DNA of 64,000 nucleotides, from contig NZ_JENB01000013.1 in assembly GCF_000708715.2 (NCBI RefSeq), positions 62,001 through 126,000 on the forward strand. The letters run 5' to 3'. This DNA comes from Pseudomonas putida W15Oct28 (GTDB lineage Bacteria > Pseudomonadota > Gammaproteobacteria > Pseudomonadales > Pseudomonadaceae). A program made the position numbers and the translations under genes. The notes under the pieces were generated by a model, which did no database searches, was not told the DNA's origin, and worked only from the letters and a program-made list of their open reading frames with translations. Below are positions 20,330 through 28,076 of the stretch, piece by piece. Position 1 is the stretch's first letter, and each line of letters opens with the position of its first letter.

Positions 20330-21007
20330 TCAGACTTCGTCGGGGCTGCGCAGGTTGGTTACTGCAATGCGCTGCTCACGACGCAGGTCTTTCTGGGCTG
20401 GCATCTCGGCACGGTAAATACCTTGATCACCAACAACCCAGGAAAGCGGGCGTCGTTCTTGGCCGATCGACTCCTGCAACAGCATCAAGCCTTGCAGGAA
20501 AGCCTCAGGGCGTGGCGGGCAGCCAGGCACATAGACGTCCACGGGGAGGAACTTGTCGACCCCCTGAACGACCGAGTAGATGTCGTACATGCCACCGGAG
20601 TTGGCGCACGAACCCATGGAGATGACCCATTTCGGCTCGAGCATCTGCTCATACAGGCGCTGGATGATCGGCGCCATCTTGATGAAGCAGGTACCGGCGA
20701 TGACCATGAAGTCGGCCTGACGCGGCGATGCCCGGATGACTTCGGCGCCGAAGCGGGCGATGTCGTGGGGCGCCGTGAAGGCCGTGGTCATTTCCACGTA
20801 GCAGCAGGACAGGCCGAAGTTGTACGGCCAGAGGGAGTTCTTGCGCCCCCAGTTGACCGCGCCACGCAGCACATCTTCGAGTTTCCCCATGTAGATGTTC
20901 TTGTGGACCTGGTCCTCTAGCAGCTGATCGGTGACGGTTTCCCGTTCACCTACCGGGTACTGCTCGTTAGGCGCATCCGGATCGATTCTGGTGAGATTGT
21001 ATTGCAT
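20330..21007 (-). CDS. nuoB: NADH-quinone oxidoreductase subunit B
   Basis: A 225-residue subunit that holds cluster N2, the electron donor to quinone. The unusual tandem ligands Cys68-Cys69 (GLSCCYVEM) are present with Cys134 (GSCANSGG) and Cys163 (PGCPPRPE). The ATG at 21007 is chosen because GAGG lies 9 bases upstream; the TTG two codons earlier is less likely. Confidence 0.97.
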   Translation of the reverse strand: MQYNLTRIDPDAPNEQYPVGERETVTDQLLEDQVHKNIYMGKLEDVLRGAVNWGRKNSLWPYNFGLSCCYVEMTTAFTAPHDIARFGAEVIRASPRQADFMVIAGTCFIKMAPIIQRLYEQMLEPKWVISMGSCANSGGMYDIYSVVQGVDKFLPVDVYVPGCPPRPEAFLQGLMLLQESIGQERRPLSWVVGDQGIYRAEMPAQKDLRREQRIAVTNLRSPDEV

Positions 21008-21017
21008 TGCCAAAGCC

Positions 21018-21431
21018 TCATTGTTTCAGCTTCGCTTGCCGCTTGCGGCGACCTTCGGGAGCCCAATCAAGAGCACCGACGCGCCATAGGTAGACAAGAC
21101 CTGCCAACAGAATTGCTATGAAAACGAGAGCTTCGACGAACCCGGTCCAGCCGCTTTCGCGGACGGACACAGACCATGCAAAGAGAAAGAGGGCTTCGAT
21201 ATCGAAGATCACGAACAGCATCGCGACCAGATAGAATTTGGCGGACAGGCGCAGGCGGGCGCTGCCGACGGGCAGCATGCCGGATTCGAAGGGTTCGTTC
21301 TTGGCGCGGCCCCAGGCCTTGCTACCGAGCAGGCTGGACAGGCCGAGCATGAAGGCACACAGGCCGACGACACCCAGGAGGAAGATGGCAAAGCCCCAGT
21401 TGTGGGCGATGAGTCCTGCCGAATCGGACAT
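21018..21431 (-). CDS. nuoA: NADH-quinone oxidoreductase subunit A
   Basis: A 137-residue, three-helix membrane subunit (ND3 homologue) and first gene of the operon. The loop with [15 protein letters not shown], which carries the redox-sensitive junction region, is intact, followed by [21 protein letters not shown] with its conserved acidic residues. AAGGA precedes the ATG by 8 bases. All 13 genes through 6460 follow on the same strand with short gaps, so nuoA is the expected entry point of transcription. Confidence 0.96.
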   Translation of the reverse strand: MSDSAGLIAHNWGFAIFLLGVVGLCAFMLGLSSLLGSKAWGRAKNEPFESGMLPVGSARLRLSAKFYLVAMLFVIFDIEALFLFAWSVSVRESGWTGFVEALVFIAILLAGLVYLWRVGALDWAPEGRRKRQAKLKQ

Positions 21432-21542
21432 GCTAAAGATCCTTATACACAGAGACCCAGCTCTGCAGTCTGAAATAAGTAAAGCGGCGACGTGGTGTCG
21501 CAGGTGCAGTGACCAAATGTCGCAGCTGAATCAATCGCGCTG

Positions 21543-21571
21543 ATTTTATGGGTAAACCTGGTGCAAGTAAA
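21543..21571 (-). promoter_or_regulatory. nuoA: Candidate nuo operon promoter
   Basis: On the minus strand TTTACT and TAAAAT are separated by 17 bases, about 110 bp before the nuoA ATG. This is the best sigma70-like pair seen in the 383-bp gap 21432-21814. No Anr (FNR-type) box was found in the gap. The leftward part of the gap toward 21815 is AT-rich and holds no gene. Confidence 0.35.
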
Positions 21572-21814
21572 ATTTCTGTCGCAAATTTATTCGTAGGATT
21601 AAGAACAAAAGGCACTCGTAAATGGCTGAAAGCCTTGAAATTCGGGCATTGCGTGCGATTTTGTTAATTATGTTTCTTGCGACTGGTAACGAATTACAAG
21701 TTTCGGAATGATAATTAATATCATTTGACCTGATGCCATGTAATTTGGCTGTTCTGTACCTTGTAAAGTTCATCTGGCGAGTCCCCCTACTTGCAAATGC
21801 GAAAGACTCCTGTT

Positions 21815-22477
21815 CTAGCAGCTTCCGACACTGCGCGCACCGCTCTGGGTCAATACTTTATCGGTTGAGCGGTGACTGGCTGATGAAGCAATCGCCCACT
21901 GGCCGAGCCAGTAGGTGAGGATGATCAGGTACGGCGCGGCGGCGAACGGGCTGACGAAGCGGTCGATGCCGATCAGGCTGTCTGAGAGCACGAACAGGCC
22001 GGCGCCGATTGCGGCCAGCCCGCCACAGGCCAGGGCGCGCCAGAGCATGGCGCTGATGGCCAGGGCATACAGTGCGACCGGGATCAGCAGTGGGCCGAGG
22101 CCGTGGCTGGCAAGTACGCCGAGCAGCAAGATGCCGGTGATGGCGCTGGCTATCAGTGCGGGCAGGGCAGGGCGCAGGGTGATGCCGCAATAGGCGCGCA
22201 GGTAGGCCAGGTGGGCACAGAGGAAGGCGGCCAGGCCGAACACGAACAGGTCGGCAGGGACAGCCAGCAGTATGTCGCCGACGACCGAGAAGCCCAGGCC
22301 GATCGAGATCCACCTGCCATACGGTGTGGCGGGGGCGCCGCGCAGCCAGGCGATAAGCGCCAGGACGGGAACGGGCTTGGCCAGCAGGGCGAGCAAGGTG
22401 TTGTTGCTGGCCAGTGCATATAGATAGAGGGCAGCGGCGGCCAGGGCGAGAATCATCAGGTGGCTTGGACGAGGCAT
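21815..22477 (-). CDS. YhhN/TMEM86 family membrane protein (lysoplasmalogenase-like)
   Basis: A 220-residue protein with about eight membrane helices and little soluble sequence. Family landmarks are KPVPVLALIAW near residue 34, GLGFSVVGDILL near 60 and LFVLSDSLIGIDRF near 160, where the conserved acidic residues of YhhN/TMEM86 proteins lie. Eukaryotic members hydrolyse the vinyl ether bond of lysoplasmalogens; the bacterial role is less clear. Its C-terminal tail (SHRSTDKVLTQSGARSVGSC) is polar and could be variable. It stands alone, upstream of nuoA on the same strand. Confidence 0.8.
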   Translation of the reverse strand: MPRPSHLMILALAAAALYLYALASNNTLLALLAKPVPVLALIAWLRGAPATPYGRWISIGLGFSVVGDILLAVPADLFVFGLAAFLCAHLAYLRAYCGITLRPALPALIASAITGILLLGVLASHGLGPLLIPVALYALAISAMLWRALACGGLAAIGAGLFVLSDSLIGIDRFVSPFAAAPYLIILTYWLGQWAIASSASHRSTDKVLTQSGARSVGSC

Positions 22478-23214
22478 GGGCGGTCCTTGCTACTGTGCTG
22501 CCTCAAGCATAGACCTGATCCTGGGATTTGCTCTTTGGGTTGTGTCAGGGCTGCCATGGGCTTGGCGAAAGGAATGCGGCGCCTGTGAGACCGGGCGCCG
22601 CCCGCGCGGCGCTTCGCAGCACAAGGCTGCTCCTACATCTGTTTCGGGCCAATTATTCCTGTGCCATAGGCGCGCGGACCCTGGGTGCATGGCTGGAGAT
22701 TGATAGGAGCAGCGATGCAACCTTCAATATCGAAGGGGACAGACAAGGCGGGCAGCGGTAGCCTCACAGGAGTGACTGGCCCGAAACAGATGTGGGAGCG
22801 GCCTTGTGCCGCGAAGCGCCGCGCGGGCGGCGCTCGATCTCCGCAGCACCGCAAAATCCAAACCGATCACCTCGCCGCCCTGATGCTATCGGGCGCAGAA
22901 CACCTGAAATGTCGGATTTAACCCCTTCCCTGTAGGCCATTTCCCAAACATACTCTTGCCGCCTTTTTTCCATTGCGGCCCCTCTGGCAGCGCTCTAGTC
23001 TCGGCCTGTCGTTGCACATCAACGACACGGCTTTGACAGGCCGGAATTGAAAGAAGGTGCACTCGCTTTGCCTCAATGGCGGCTGTGCGTGTGGGCACGT
23101 TCGCGTGCGCCGGTCTTTCTTTCTTTCCACCGGTCTGTCAACCCGCGCATAGCTGCCACCCAACCGTTTGACAGCAGGCGGATGACAGCCAAACAGGAAA
23201 GAAAGGAGCGAGTC
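22478..23214. other. Gene-free interval with a long inverted repeat
   Basis: I see no convincing gene in these 737 bp. The main content is the inverted pair at 22593-22651 and 22777-22834 (listed separately). Short open frames that cross the repeat lack ribosome-binding sites. The right end holds the leader of the gene at 23215. Confidence 0.6.
22593..22834. repeat. Long inverted repeat built on REP sequences
   Basis: The segment 22593-22651 is repeated in inverse at 22777-22834 with only a few differences. The arms include the REP core (GGAGCGGCCTTGTGCCGCGA type) and also flanks that are not REP, from GGCCCGAAACAGATG to CGCGCGGGCGGCGC. About 125 bp lie between the arms. Confidence 0.75.
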
Positions 23215-23457
23215 ATGCTGAAAATTGTCCCCGACCCACCCCACAACCCCCATTCCCTCGAAGACACCCTGATCCAGGCCACCGACTACGCACTGTGCGC
23301 GGCCACCGTGGTGCATCAGGCGTTGCTGCTTCAGCCCAGATCACCGGCTTCGATCCTGATGATGACCTCCATGCATGAACTGGAGGCGCTGCGGGCTTTG
23401 CTGGAGTCGGCATTGGTTCAGGTGCAGATGCCCGCAGAGCCCAGGACTTCGCACTAA
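23215..23457 (+). CDS. Small Pseudomonas protein, partner of a DUF3077 gene
   Basis: An 80-residue helical protein starting MLKIVPDPPHNPHSLED, with TDYALCAATVVHQALLL and SMHELEALRALLESALVQV as two amphipathic helices. AAGGAG lies 8 bases before the ATG. I recall this type of short protein (opening Met-Leu/Phe-Lys-x-x-Pro-x-Pro-Pro) as common in Pseudomonas and often found beside DUF3077 genes, as here. No function is known to me. A REP pair separates it from the downstream gene, so the two may still share a transcript. Confidence 0.65.
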   Translation: MLKIVPDPPHNPHSLEDTLIQATDYALCAATVVHQALLLQPRSPASILMMTSMHELEALRALLESALVQVQMPAEPRTSH

Positions 23458-23478
23458 GGCGGATCAATGTGTTGTCAG

Positions 23479-23581
23479 GGCCGGCCCCTTCGCGGGCACG
23501 CCCGCTCCCACAGGATCACCACAGGCCTCAAGACTTGCACAGTACCTGTGGGAGCGGGCGAGCCCGCGAAAGGGCCGGCCC
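23479..23581. repeat. Inverted REP pair
   Basis: REP copies at 23479-23513 and 23546-23581 face each other: GGCCGGCCCCTTCGCGGGC..CCCACAGG and its inverse. They lie between the two small genes at 23215 and 23613. Confidence 0.85.
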
Positions 23582-23612
23582 AGGCATTAGAGGATTTTCA
23601 GGGGATTGAACA

Positions 23613-23876
23613 ATGACAGCAGAAGACACCCAGTTCACGGTTGGCAAGACCACTTTCTATCAAGGCGAAAATGGCACCCACCCACTGTTCCGAATCGAAC
23701 CCGGCATTCCCTGCCGCGATGCCCGTGAGCAGTCGTCGGAGTTGATGGGCTATGTCCGTGAGCTGACCATCACTGGCCTGATGGAGGAAAAGCCCATGAT
23801 GATCTGGGCTGCTCACTACCTGAGTGCAATGGCCAAGGCGCTGATGGATGACGCAGAGCTGGGCATGAAGCACTGA
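23613..23876 (+). CDS. DUF3077 family small protein
   Basis: An 87-residue protein with the DUF3077 pattern: LFRIEPGIPCRDAREQSSELMGYVREL near residues 28-54 and a C-terminal WAAHYLSAMAKALMDDAE near 65-82. Members are small helical Pseudomonas proteins of unknown role. GGGGA lies 8 bases before the ATG. It follows its usual small partner (23215) on the same strand. Confidence 0.7.
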   Translation: MTAEDTQFTVGKTTFYQGENGTHPLFRIEPGIPCRDAREQSSELMGYVRELTITGLMEEKPMMIWAAHYLSAMAKALMDDAELGMKH

Positions 23877-23901
23877 CATACCGCAGGCCTGCACGATCAC
23901 C

Positions 23902-24022
23902 CCTGTAGGAGTGGCCTTGTGTCGCGAAAGGGCTGCGCAGCAGCCCCGGCAATTTGTGCATCTGCGCCGAAACCTTGGGGCTGCTGCGCAGCCCTTTCGC
24001 GACACAAGGCCGCTCCTGCAGG
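23902..24022. repeat. Inverted REP pair, CTGTAGGAG type
   Basis: The copies at 23902-23948 and 23976-24022 face each other, with long arms that include CGCGAAAGGGCTGCGCAGCA. They lie between the DUF3077 gene and the aceA terminator. Confidence 0.85.
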
Positions 24023-24062
24023 TTCCGTGTATTCCTGGTCGGTCTGGTATCAGCAAAGAGAA

Positions 24063-24093
24063 AGGCCCAAGGCTCGCGAGAGCCTTGGGCCGT
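24063..24093 (-). terminator. aceA: Rho-independent terminator of aceA
   Basis: GGCCCAAGGCTC and its inverse GAGCCTTGGGCC form a strong stem around a 3-4-base loop, followed on the minus strand by TTTCTCTTT. It begins about 20 bases after the aceA stop. Confidence 0.85.
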
Positions 24094-24113
24094 TGTTCGG
24101 CAGCAAGCCACTA

Positions 24114-25439
24114 TCAGTGGAACTGCTCTTCCTCGGTCGAGCCGGTCAGGGCAGTTACCGACGAAGCGCCACCCTGGATCACGGTGGTCATGTCATCGAA
24201 GTAACCGGTACCCACTTCCTGCTGGTGCGCCACGAAGGTGTAGCCTTTGCTGGCGTCAGCGAATTCCTGCTCTTGCAGCTTCACGTAGGCGGTCATGTCG
24301 TTGCGGGCGTAGTCGTGCGCCAGGTTGAACATGCCGTGCCACATGTTGTGGATGCCAGCCAGGGTGATGAACTGGTGCTTGTAGCCCATGGCCGACAGCT
24401 CACGCTGGAACTTGGCGATGGTGGCGTCGTCCAGATTCTTCTTCCAGTTGAAGGAAGGCGAGCAGTTGTACGACAGGATCTGGTCCGGGTACTCCTTCTT
24501 GATTGCTTCGGCGAAGCGACGGGCTTCGTCCAGGTCTGGTTTTGCGGTTTCGCACCAGATCAGGTCGGCGTATGGCGCGTAGGCCAGGCCGCGGGAGATG
24601 GCCTGGTCGAGGCCGGCGCGGACCTTGTAGAAACCTTCACGGGTACGCTCGCCAATCACGAACGGCTGATCGTACGGGTCGCAGTCGCTGGTCAGCAGGT
24701 CGGCAGCGTTGGCGTCGGTACGGGCCAGGATGATGGTCGGTACGCCCGACACGTCAGCTGCCAGGCGCGCGGCCACCAGCTTCTGTACGGCTTCCTGGGT
24801 CGGTACCAGCACCTTGCCGCCCATGTGGCCGCATTTTTTAACCGAGGCCAACTGGTCTTCGAAGTGCACGCCGGCGGCGCCTGCTTCGATCATGTTCTTC
24901 ATCAGCTCGTAGGCGTTCAGTACGCCACCGAAACCGGCTTCGGCGTCCGCCACGATCGGTGCGAAGTAGTCGATGTAGCCTTCGTCGCCCGGGTTCTTGC
25001 CGGCGTTCCACTGGATCTGGTCGGCGCGGCGGAACGAGTTGTTGATGCGCTTGACCACGGTCGGTACCGAGTCGACCGGGTACAGCGACTGGTCAGGGTA
25101 CATCGACTCGGCCGAGTTGTTGTCGGCGGCAACTTGCCAGCCGGACAGGTAGATGGCCTGGATGCCAGCCTTTACCTGCTGTACTGCCTGGCCGCCGGTC
25201 AGGGCGCCCATGCAGTTGACGAAATCTTTTTCTGGGCGGAAGGACGGGTGGGCACCTTGGGTGACCAGCTTCCACAGTTTTTCTGCGCCCTGGCGGGCCA
25301 GGGTGTGCTCTGGCTGCAGGGAGCCACGCAGGCGAACGACATCAGCGGCGGTGTAGGTACGGGTCACGCCTTTCCAGCGCGGGTTCTCGGCCCAGTCTTT
25401 CTCGAGGGCTGCAATTTGCTGTTCGCGTGTCAGTGCCAT
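24114..25439 (-). CDS. aceA: Isocitrate lyase
   Basis: A 441-residue enzyme of the glyoxylate shunt that splits isocitrate to glyoxylate and succinate, needed for growth on acetate and fatty acids. The catalytic loop KKCGHMGGK is at residues 201-209 with Cys203 as general acid; [19 protein letters not shown] and [11 protein letters not shown] are further family blocks. The length fits the shorter bacterial class close to E. coli AceA. GAGG precedes the ATG. It is a single-gene unit with its own terminator and a promoter about 365 bp upstream. Confidence 0.97.
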   Translation of the reverse strand: MALTREQQIAALEKDWAENPRWKGVTRTYTAADVVRLRGSLQPEHTLARQGAEKLWKLVTQGAHPSFRPEKDFVNCMGALTGGQAVQQVKAGIQAIYLSGWQVAADNNSAESMYPDQSLYPVDSVPTVVKRINNSFRRADQIQWNAGKNPGDEGYIDYFAPIVADAEAGFGGVLNAYELMKNMIEAGAAGVHFEDQLASVKKCGHMGGKVLVPTQEAVQKLVAARLAADVSGVPTIILARTDANAADLLTSDCDPYDQPFVIGERTREGFYKVRAGLDQAISRGLAYAPYADLIWCETAKPDLDEARRFAEAIKKEYPDQILSYNCSPSFNWKKNLDDATIAKFQRELSAMGYKHQFITLAGIHNMWHGMFNLAHDYARNDMTAYVKLQEQEFADASKGYTFVAHQQEVGTGYFDDMTTVIQGGASSVTALTGSTEEEQFH

Positions 25440-25803
25440 GGAAATAAACCTCGTCGCATCGATCTTGGGTTAATTGTGCTGATGCTCGGGTGCAGATCAG
25501 GGCGCTTGGCGGCTGTCCTGTTCGCAGGAGTGCGGCGGCGAACGCGAAGGCTCGAAGGGGGAAGGGTGGGCAGGTCAGGCGAAGGTGTGCTCCGGCAGGT
25601 CGGCTCGTGGTTGCCTTGCTGCGGTGCGACGCGATTGCCAGTACTGCGGTGATGCGCTTCCGTCCCTCGGGACAACTTCTTCGTTGCAGTCGCAATCCCG
25701 TCGAACCGCCTTGTGGGCCGTATAGACACGAGGCGCCTCCAGGGGTGGGAGGAGCACGCCTCGAAGGCCCTTGCCAGGGCCCCTGATTAGCGGGAGCGAG
25801 GCC
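25440..25803 (-). other. aceA: Long untranslated leader of aceA
   Basis: If the promoter at 25804-25833 is right, aceA has a leader of more than 350 bases. It holds no convincing gene: a minus-strand frame across it lacks a good ribosome-binding site. Several GC-rich inverted repeats are present, such as GGGGCCCTGG..CCAGGGCCCC at 25769-25791 in plus-strand terms, but none is an evident terminator. Confidence 0.4.
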
Positions 25804-25833
25804 ATCATGCCCTTGGGAAAAAGACCCTGTCAA
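25804..25833 (-). promoter_or_regulatory. aceA: Candidate aceA promoter
   Basis: On the minus strand a perfect TTGACA (25828-25833) is followed after 18 bases by CATGAT (25804-25809). It is the best sigma70 pair upstream of aceA and directly adjoins the palindrome at 25840-25865. Confidence 0.45.
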
Positions 25834-25839
25834 ATGTTT

Positions 25840-25865
25840 TGTAGTGGCTTTTTTAACTTACTACA
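25840..25865. promoter_or_regulatory. TGTAGT-N14-ACTACA palindrome, possible RccR operator
   Basis: The dyad TGTAGT (25840-25845) and ACTACA (25860-25865) lies 6 bp upstream of the candidate -35 box. In Pseudomonas, the RpiR-type regulator RccR, which senses KDPG, controls aceA and binds sites with TGTAGT/ACTACA arms as I recall. The assignment rests on that recollection and on position. Confidence 0.45.
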
Positions 25866-25932
25866 TCTTTGGTCTAATGCGACTTGGCGGTCAGTTTACA
25901 GGCCTTTGGTCGAGGCCTTGAGTTGCCTGGGT

Positions 25933-26667
25933 TCAGTCGAGAAGGTCGACTTTTACCCGCAAAGTCATGTTTTCACCGCGCTGGGTGCTGTAACTGCGGC
26001 TTGACGCGCTGCGGTCGGCTTGGCTCTGCTGGTTGTAGCCGGCCAGGGTGATCCATTCGCCGAGCTTGCCGGTGACGGTCGTGTCGGTACTTTGCACTTT
26101 CACTACATCTGCACGTTCCTGGCTGATCCTGTCTTTATTGGTGCTTATTTGCAGACGAACCGTGTCACCGCTCAGGCTTGGCGTGACGTAGAAACCCTGG
26201 GTCACGTTGCGGTATTCGGTGTTGCTCTGGATGCGCCCGTAGCCGTCGGTGCTGGTACTGGTGATAGGGATGCTCTGGCCAACCTGAATGAGCGCAGGCT
26301 GGCCTTCGCTGGCCTGCACCTGCTGCATGCCGCCGTCACGGTTGCTGGTGCCGTAGTGGATGACGCGTGCGTTGCCGCGGTTGTCCTGAAAGTTGCTGTC
26401 GTTGTTGTCGACGCTGATCAGCAGGCGTTTGGGGGCGGTATCCAGTTGCTGCAGCAACGCGCGCAGGTCGTCGATGCGCTCGGGGCTGGCGTTGACGATC
26501 AGCTTGTTCTCGAAGGCGTTGACCGTGCCGTCCTTGCCGATGAATGCCTGTGCCGCAGGCAACAGTTCGGCGCTGGCGCGGTGCTGCAGTGGCAACACCT
26601 CGGTGGCGGCCTGGGCGGCGAGGCTGGCAACCAGCAGCAGGGAGGCGAAAAGGGGGCGTAGCGGCAT
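25933..26667 (-). CDS. Exported protein with secretin N0-like domain
   Basis: A protein of 244 residues from the ATG at 26667, with a clear Sec signal peptide (MPLRPLFASLLLVASLAAQA). The mature part opens with a short repeat-type domain of secretins (VLPLQHRASAELLPAAQAFI, then VNASPERIDDLRALLQQLDTAPKRLLISVD), and continues with a beta-rich segment (LIQVGQSIPITS, then VTPSLSGDTVRLQIS) as in secretin cores, but it is far too short to form a secretin channel. It is probably periplasmic. GGAG lies 9 bases before this ATG; an ATG two codons earlier (26673) is also possible. It is a lone gene; its role is unknown. Confidence 0.7.
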   Translation of the reverse strand: MPLRPLFASLLLVASLAAQAATEVLPLQHRASAELLPAAQAFIGKDGTVNAFENKLIVNASPERIDDLRALLQQLDTAPKRLLISVDNNDSNFQDNRGNARVIHYGTSNRDGGMQQVQASEGQPALIQVGQSIPITSTSTDGYGRIQSNTEYRNVTQGFYVTPSLSGDTVRLQISTNKDRISQERADVVKVQSTDTTVTGKLGEWITLAGYNQQSQADRSASSRSYSTQRGENMTLRVKVDLLD

Positions 26668-26775
26668 GTCCATGATCTCCGCAGGTGGAATCAACATGAT
26701 GGCAAATTTATTGGCTTCTTGCCGGACCTGGGTCACGCCGGCGATGTGGCATGACTGGGTGATTTATCGGATTTT

Positions 26776-26808
26776 ATCTTGTAGGCTATAAATTATAGTC
26801 AGCAAGAT
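26776..26808. promoter_or_regulatory. Nested palindrome over the ATPase-gene promoter
   Basis: Two dyads share one centre at 26792: the inner CTATAA-A-TTATAG (26786-26798) and the outer ATCTTG (26776-26781) with CAAGAT (26803-26808). The site is AT-rich, ends 16 bases before the ATG at 26825, and contains TATAAT-like sequence. It looks like an operator for a dimer or pair of dimers; the regulator is not evident nearby. Confidence 0.55.
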
Positions 26809-26824
26809 AATTGAGGATAATTAC

Positions 26825-27985
26825 ATGTCTCCCGTTCGCCCGCTCTTACGTCGTGATCAGTTGGCAAACGCGCTGGCCCAAGACCTGGCCGGCGAGTCGC
26901 TGGTCGACTACAGCTCGGGTATGTTCCTTGCCGCACCCCGGCGTACGGGCAAGAGCACCTTCCTCAACAACGACCTCATTCCAGAGTGCATACAGCGAGG
27001 TTGGCTACCGGTCTACCTCGACCTGTGGTCGGACCGCGATGCTGCCCCGGCTGAACTCATCAGTGGCGCCATCGGTACTGCACTGGGCAGCTTCGAAGGG
27101 GCGCTGGCCAGGACTGCGAAGAAAGCCGGTATCGACAAGATAAACCTGCTGCGCACCCTCAGCTGGAATTTCACCCGCCCGCAACTCCCCGCAGGCACTA
27201 CGCTGGCCCAGGCCCTTGCCGTGTTGCATGAGGTATCAGGGCAGATGGTGGTGCTGATCATCGACGAGGCCCAGCACGCCCTGAACAGCGAAGATGGCCT
27301 GAATGCGATGTTTGCGCTGAAAGCTGCGCGTGACCACCTCAACCGTGGTGACCGTCCGGACGGCTTGCGCCTGGTGTTCACCGGCTCCAGTCGCGACAAG
27401 TTGGCCAACCTGGTGCTCAAGAGCAAGCAGCCGTTCTTCGGTGCCAGCATCACGCCATTTCCATTGCTGGGGCGTGAATATGTCGAATTCATCACGGACT
27501 TGTGGAACCGGCGCCTGGCCGATAACAACCAGTTCAAGGTAGAGGACCTGGCGTACGCTTTCGAGCTGGTCGGCCGGCGCCCGGAAATGCTCAACAAACT
27601 GTTGGCCGAAGTCAGCGTTGGCCTGGGTGAGGCGGGCAACTTGGGTGATCTGCTGCGCACCGGGGCACTCAACCATCAGGCGGGTGTGTGGAGTGACTAC
27701 GAAAGTGCCTGGAACGAACTCTCACCCTTGCAACAGGCAGTGCTTGAGGTCATGGCAGAGCGCACGCTGGGCCGACATCCGTTCTCGCCGTTCACTGAGC
27801 AGACCTTGGTGGACATCAGGCGCAAGCTGGAGCAGGCCCAGGCAGAAGTCAACGCCAGCACGCCTAACGTACAGAAGGCCCTCGATGCCTTGCGCGACAA
27901 GGAACTGGTATGGAAGGCCAATCGTGGAGAGTACGCGCTGGAGGATTCGTCCATGGCCGAATGGTTGACTCGCGCCGGGCGCTAG
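26825..27985 (+). CDS. Solo P-loop ATPase with C-terminal helical region, unknown function
   Basis: A 386-residue soluble protein. The Walker A motif is APRRTGKST at residues 37-45 and the Walker B is VVLIIDE at 142-148; FTGSSRDKL near 185-193 is the sensor-1 region. The order and the spacing look like the archaeal-ATPase/STAND-related branch of P-loop NTPases. Residues from about 280 on, with LSPLQQAVLEVMAER and VQKALDALRDKELVWK, look like a winged-helix domain. There is no sensor or effector domain that I recognise and no partner gene. The start follows GAGG 9 bases upstream. Possible roles are regulation, DNA transactions or defence; none is shown. Confidence 0.75.
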   Translation: MSPVRPLLRRDQLANALAQDLAGESLVDYSSGMFLAAPRRTGKSTFLNNDLIPECIQRGWLPVYLDLWSDRDAAPAELISGAIGTALGSFEGALARTAKKAGIDKINLLRTLSWNFTRPQLPAGTTLAQALAVLHEVSGQMVVLIIDEAQHALNSEDGLNAMFALKAARDHLNRGDRPDGLRLVFTGSSRDKLANLVLKSKQPFFGASITPFPLLGREYVEFITDLWNRRLADNNQFKVEDLAYAFELVGRRPEMLNKLLAEVSVGLGEAGNLGDLLRTGALNHQAGVWSDYESAWNELSPLQQAVLEVMAERTLGRHPFSPFTEQTLVDIRRKLEQAQAEVNASTPNVQKALDALRDKELVWKANRGEYALEDSSMAEWLTRAGR

Positions 27986-28076
27986 CCCGCTTTGCGGTGG
28001 TCGCTGTCAGACAAATTCCGTAACATCGCGCCCCTCGTTTTTGTAACGCTCGCCCGGACTGCCCCACAGGATTCCC

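Noticed and set aside
21432..21814. Anr (FNR-type) box for oxygen control of nuo.
   Set aside because: No TTGAT-N4-ATCAA sequence was found in the gap; only a modest sigma70 pair could be offered.
23479..24022. Regularly spaced palindromic repeats suggestive of a CRISPR array.
   Set aside because: The units are facing REP pairs with unequal spacing and of two types; there are no uniform direct repeats, unique spacers or cas genes.
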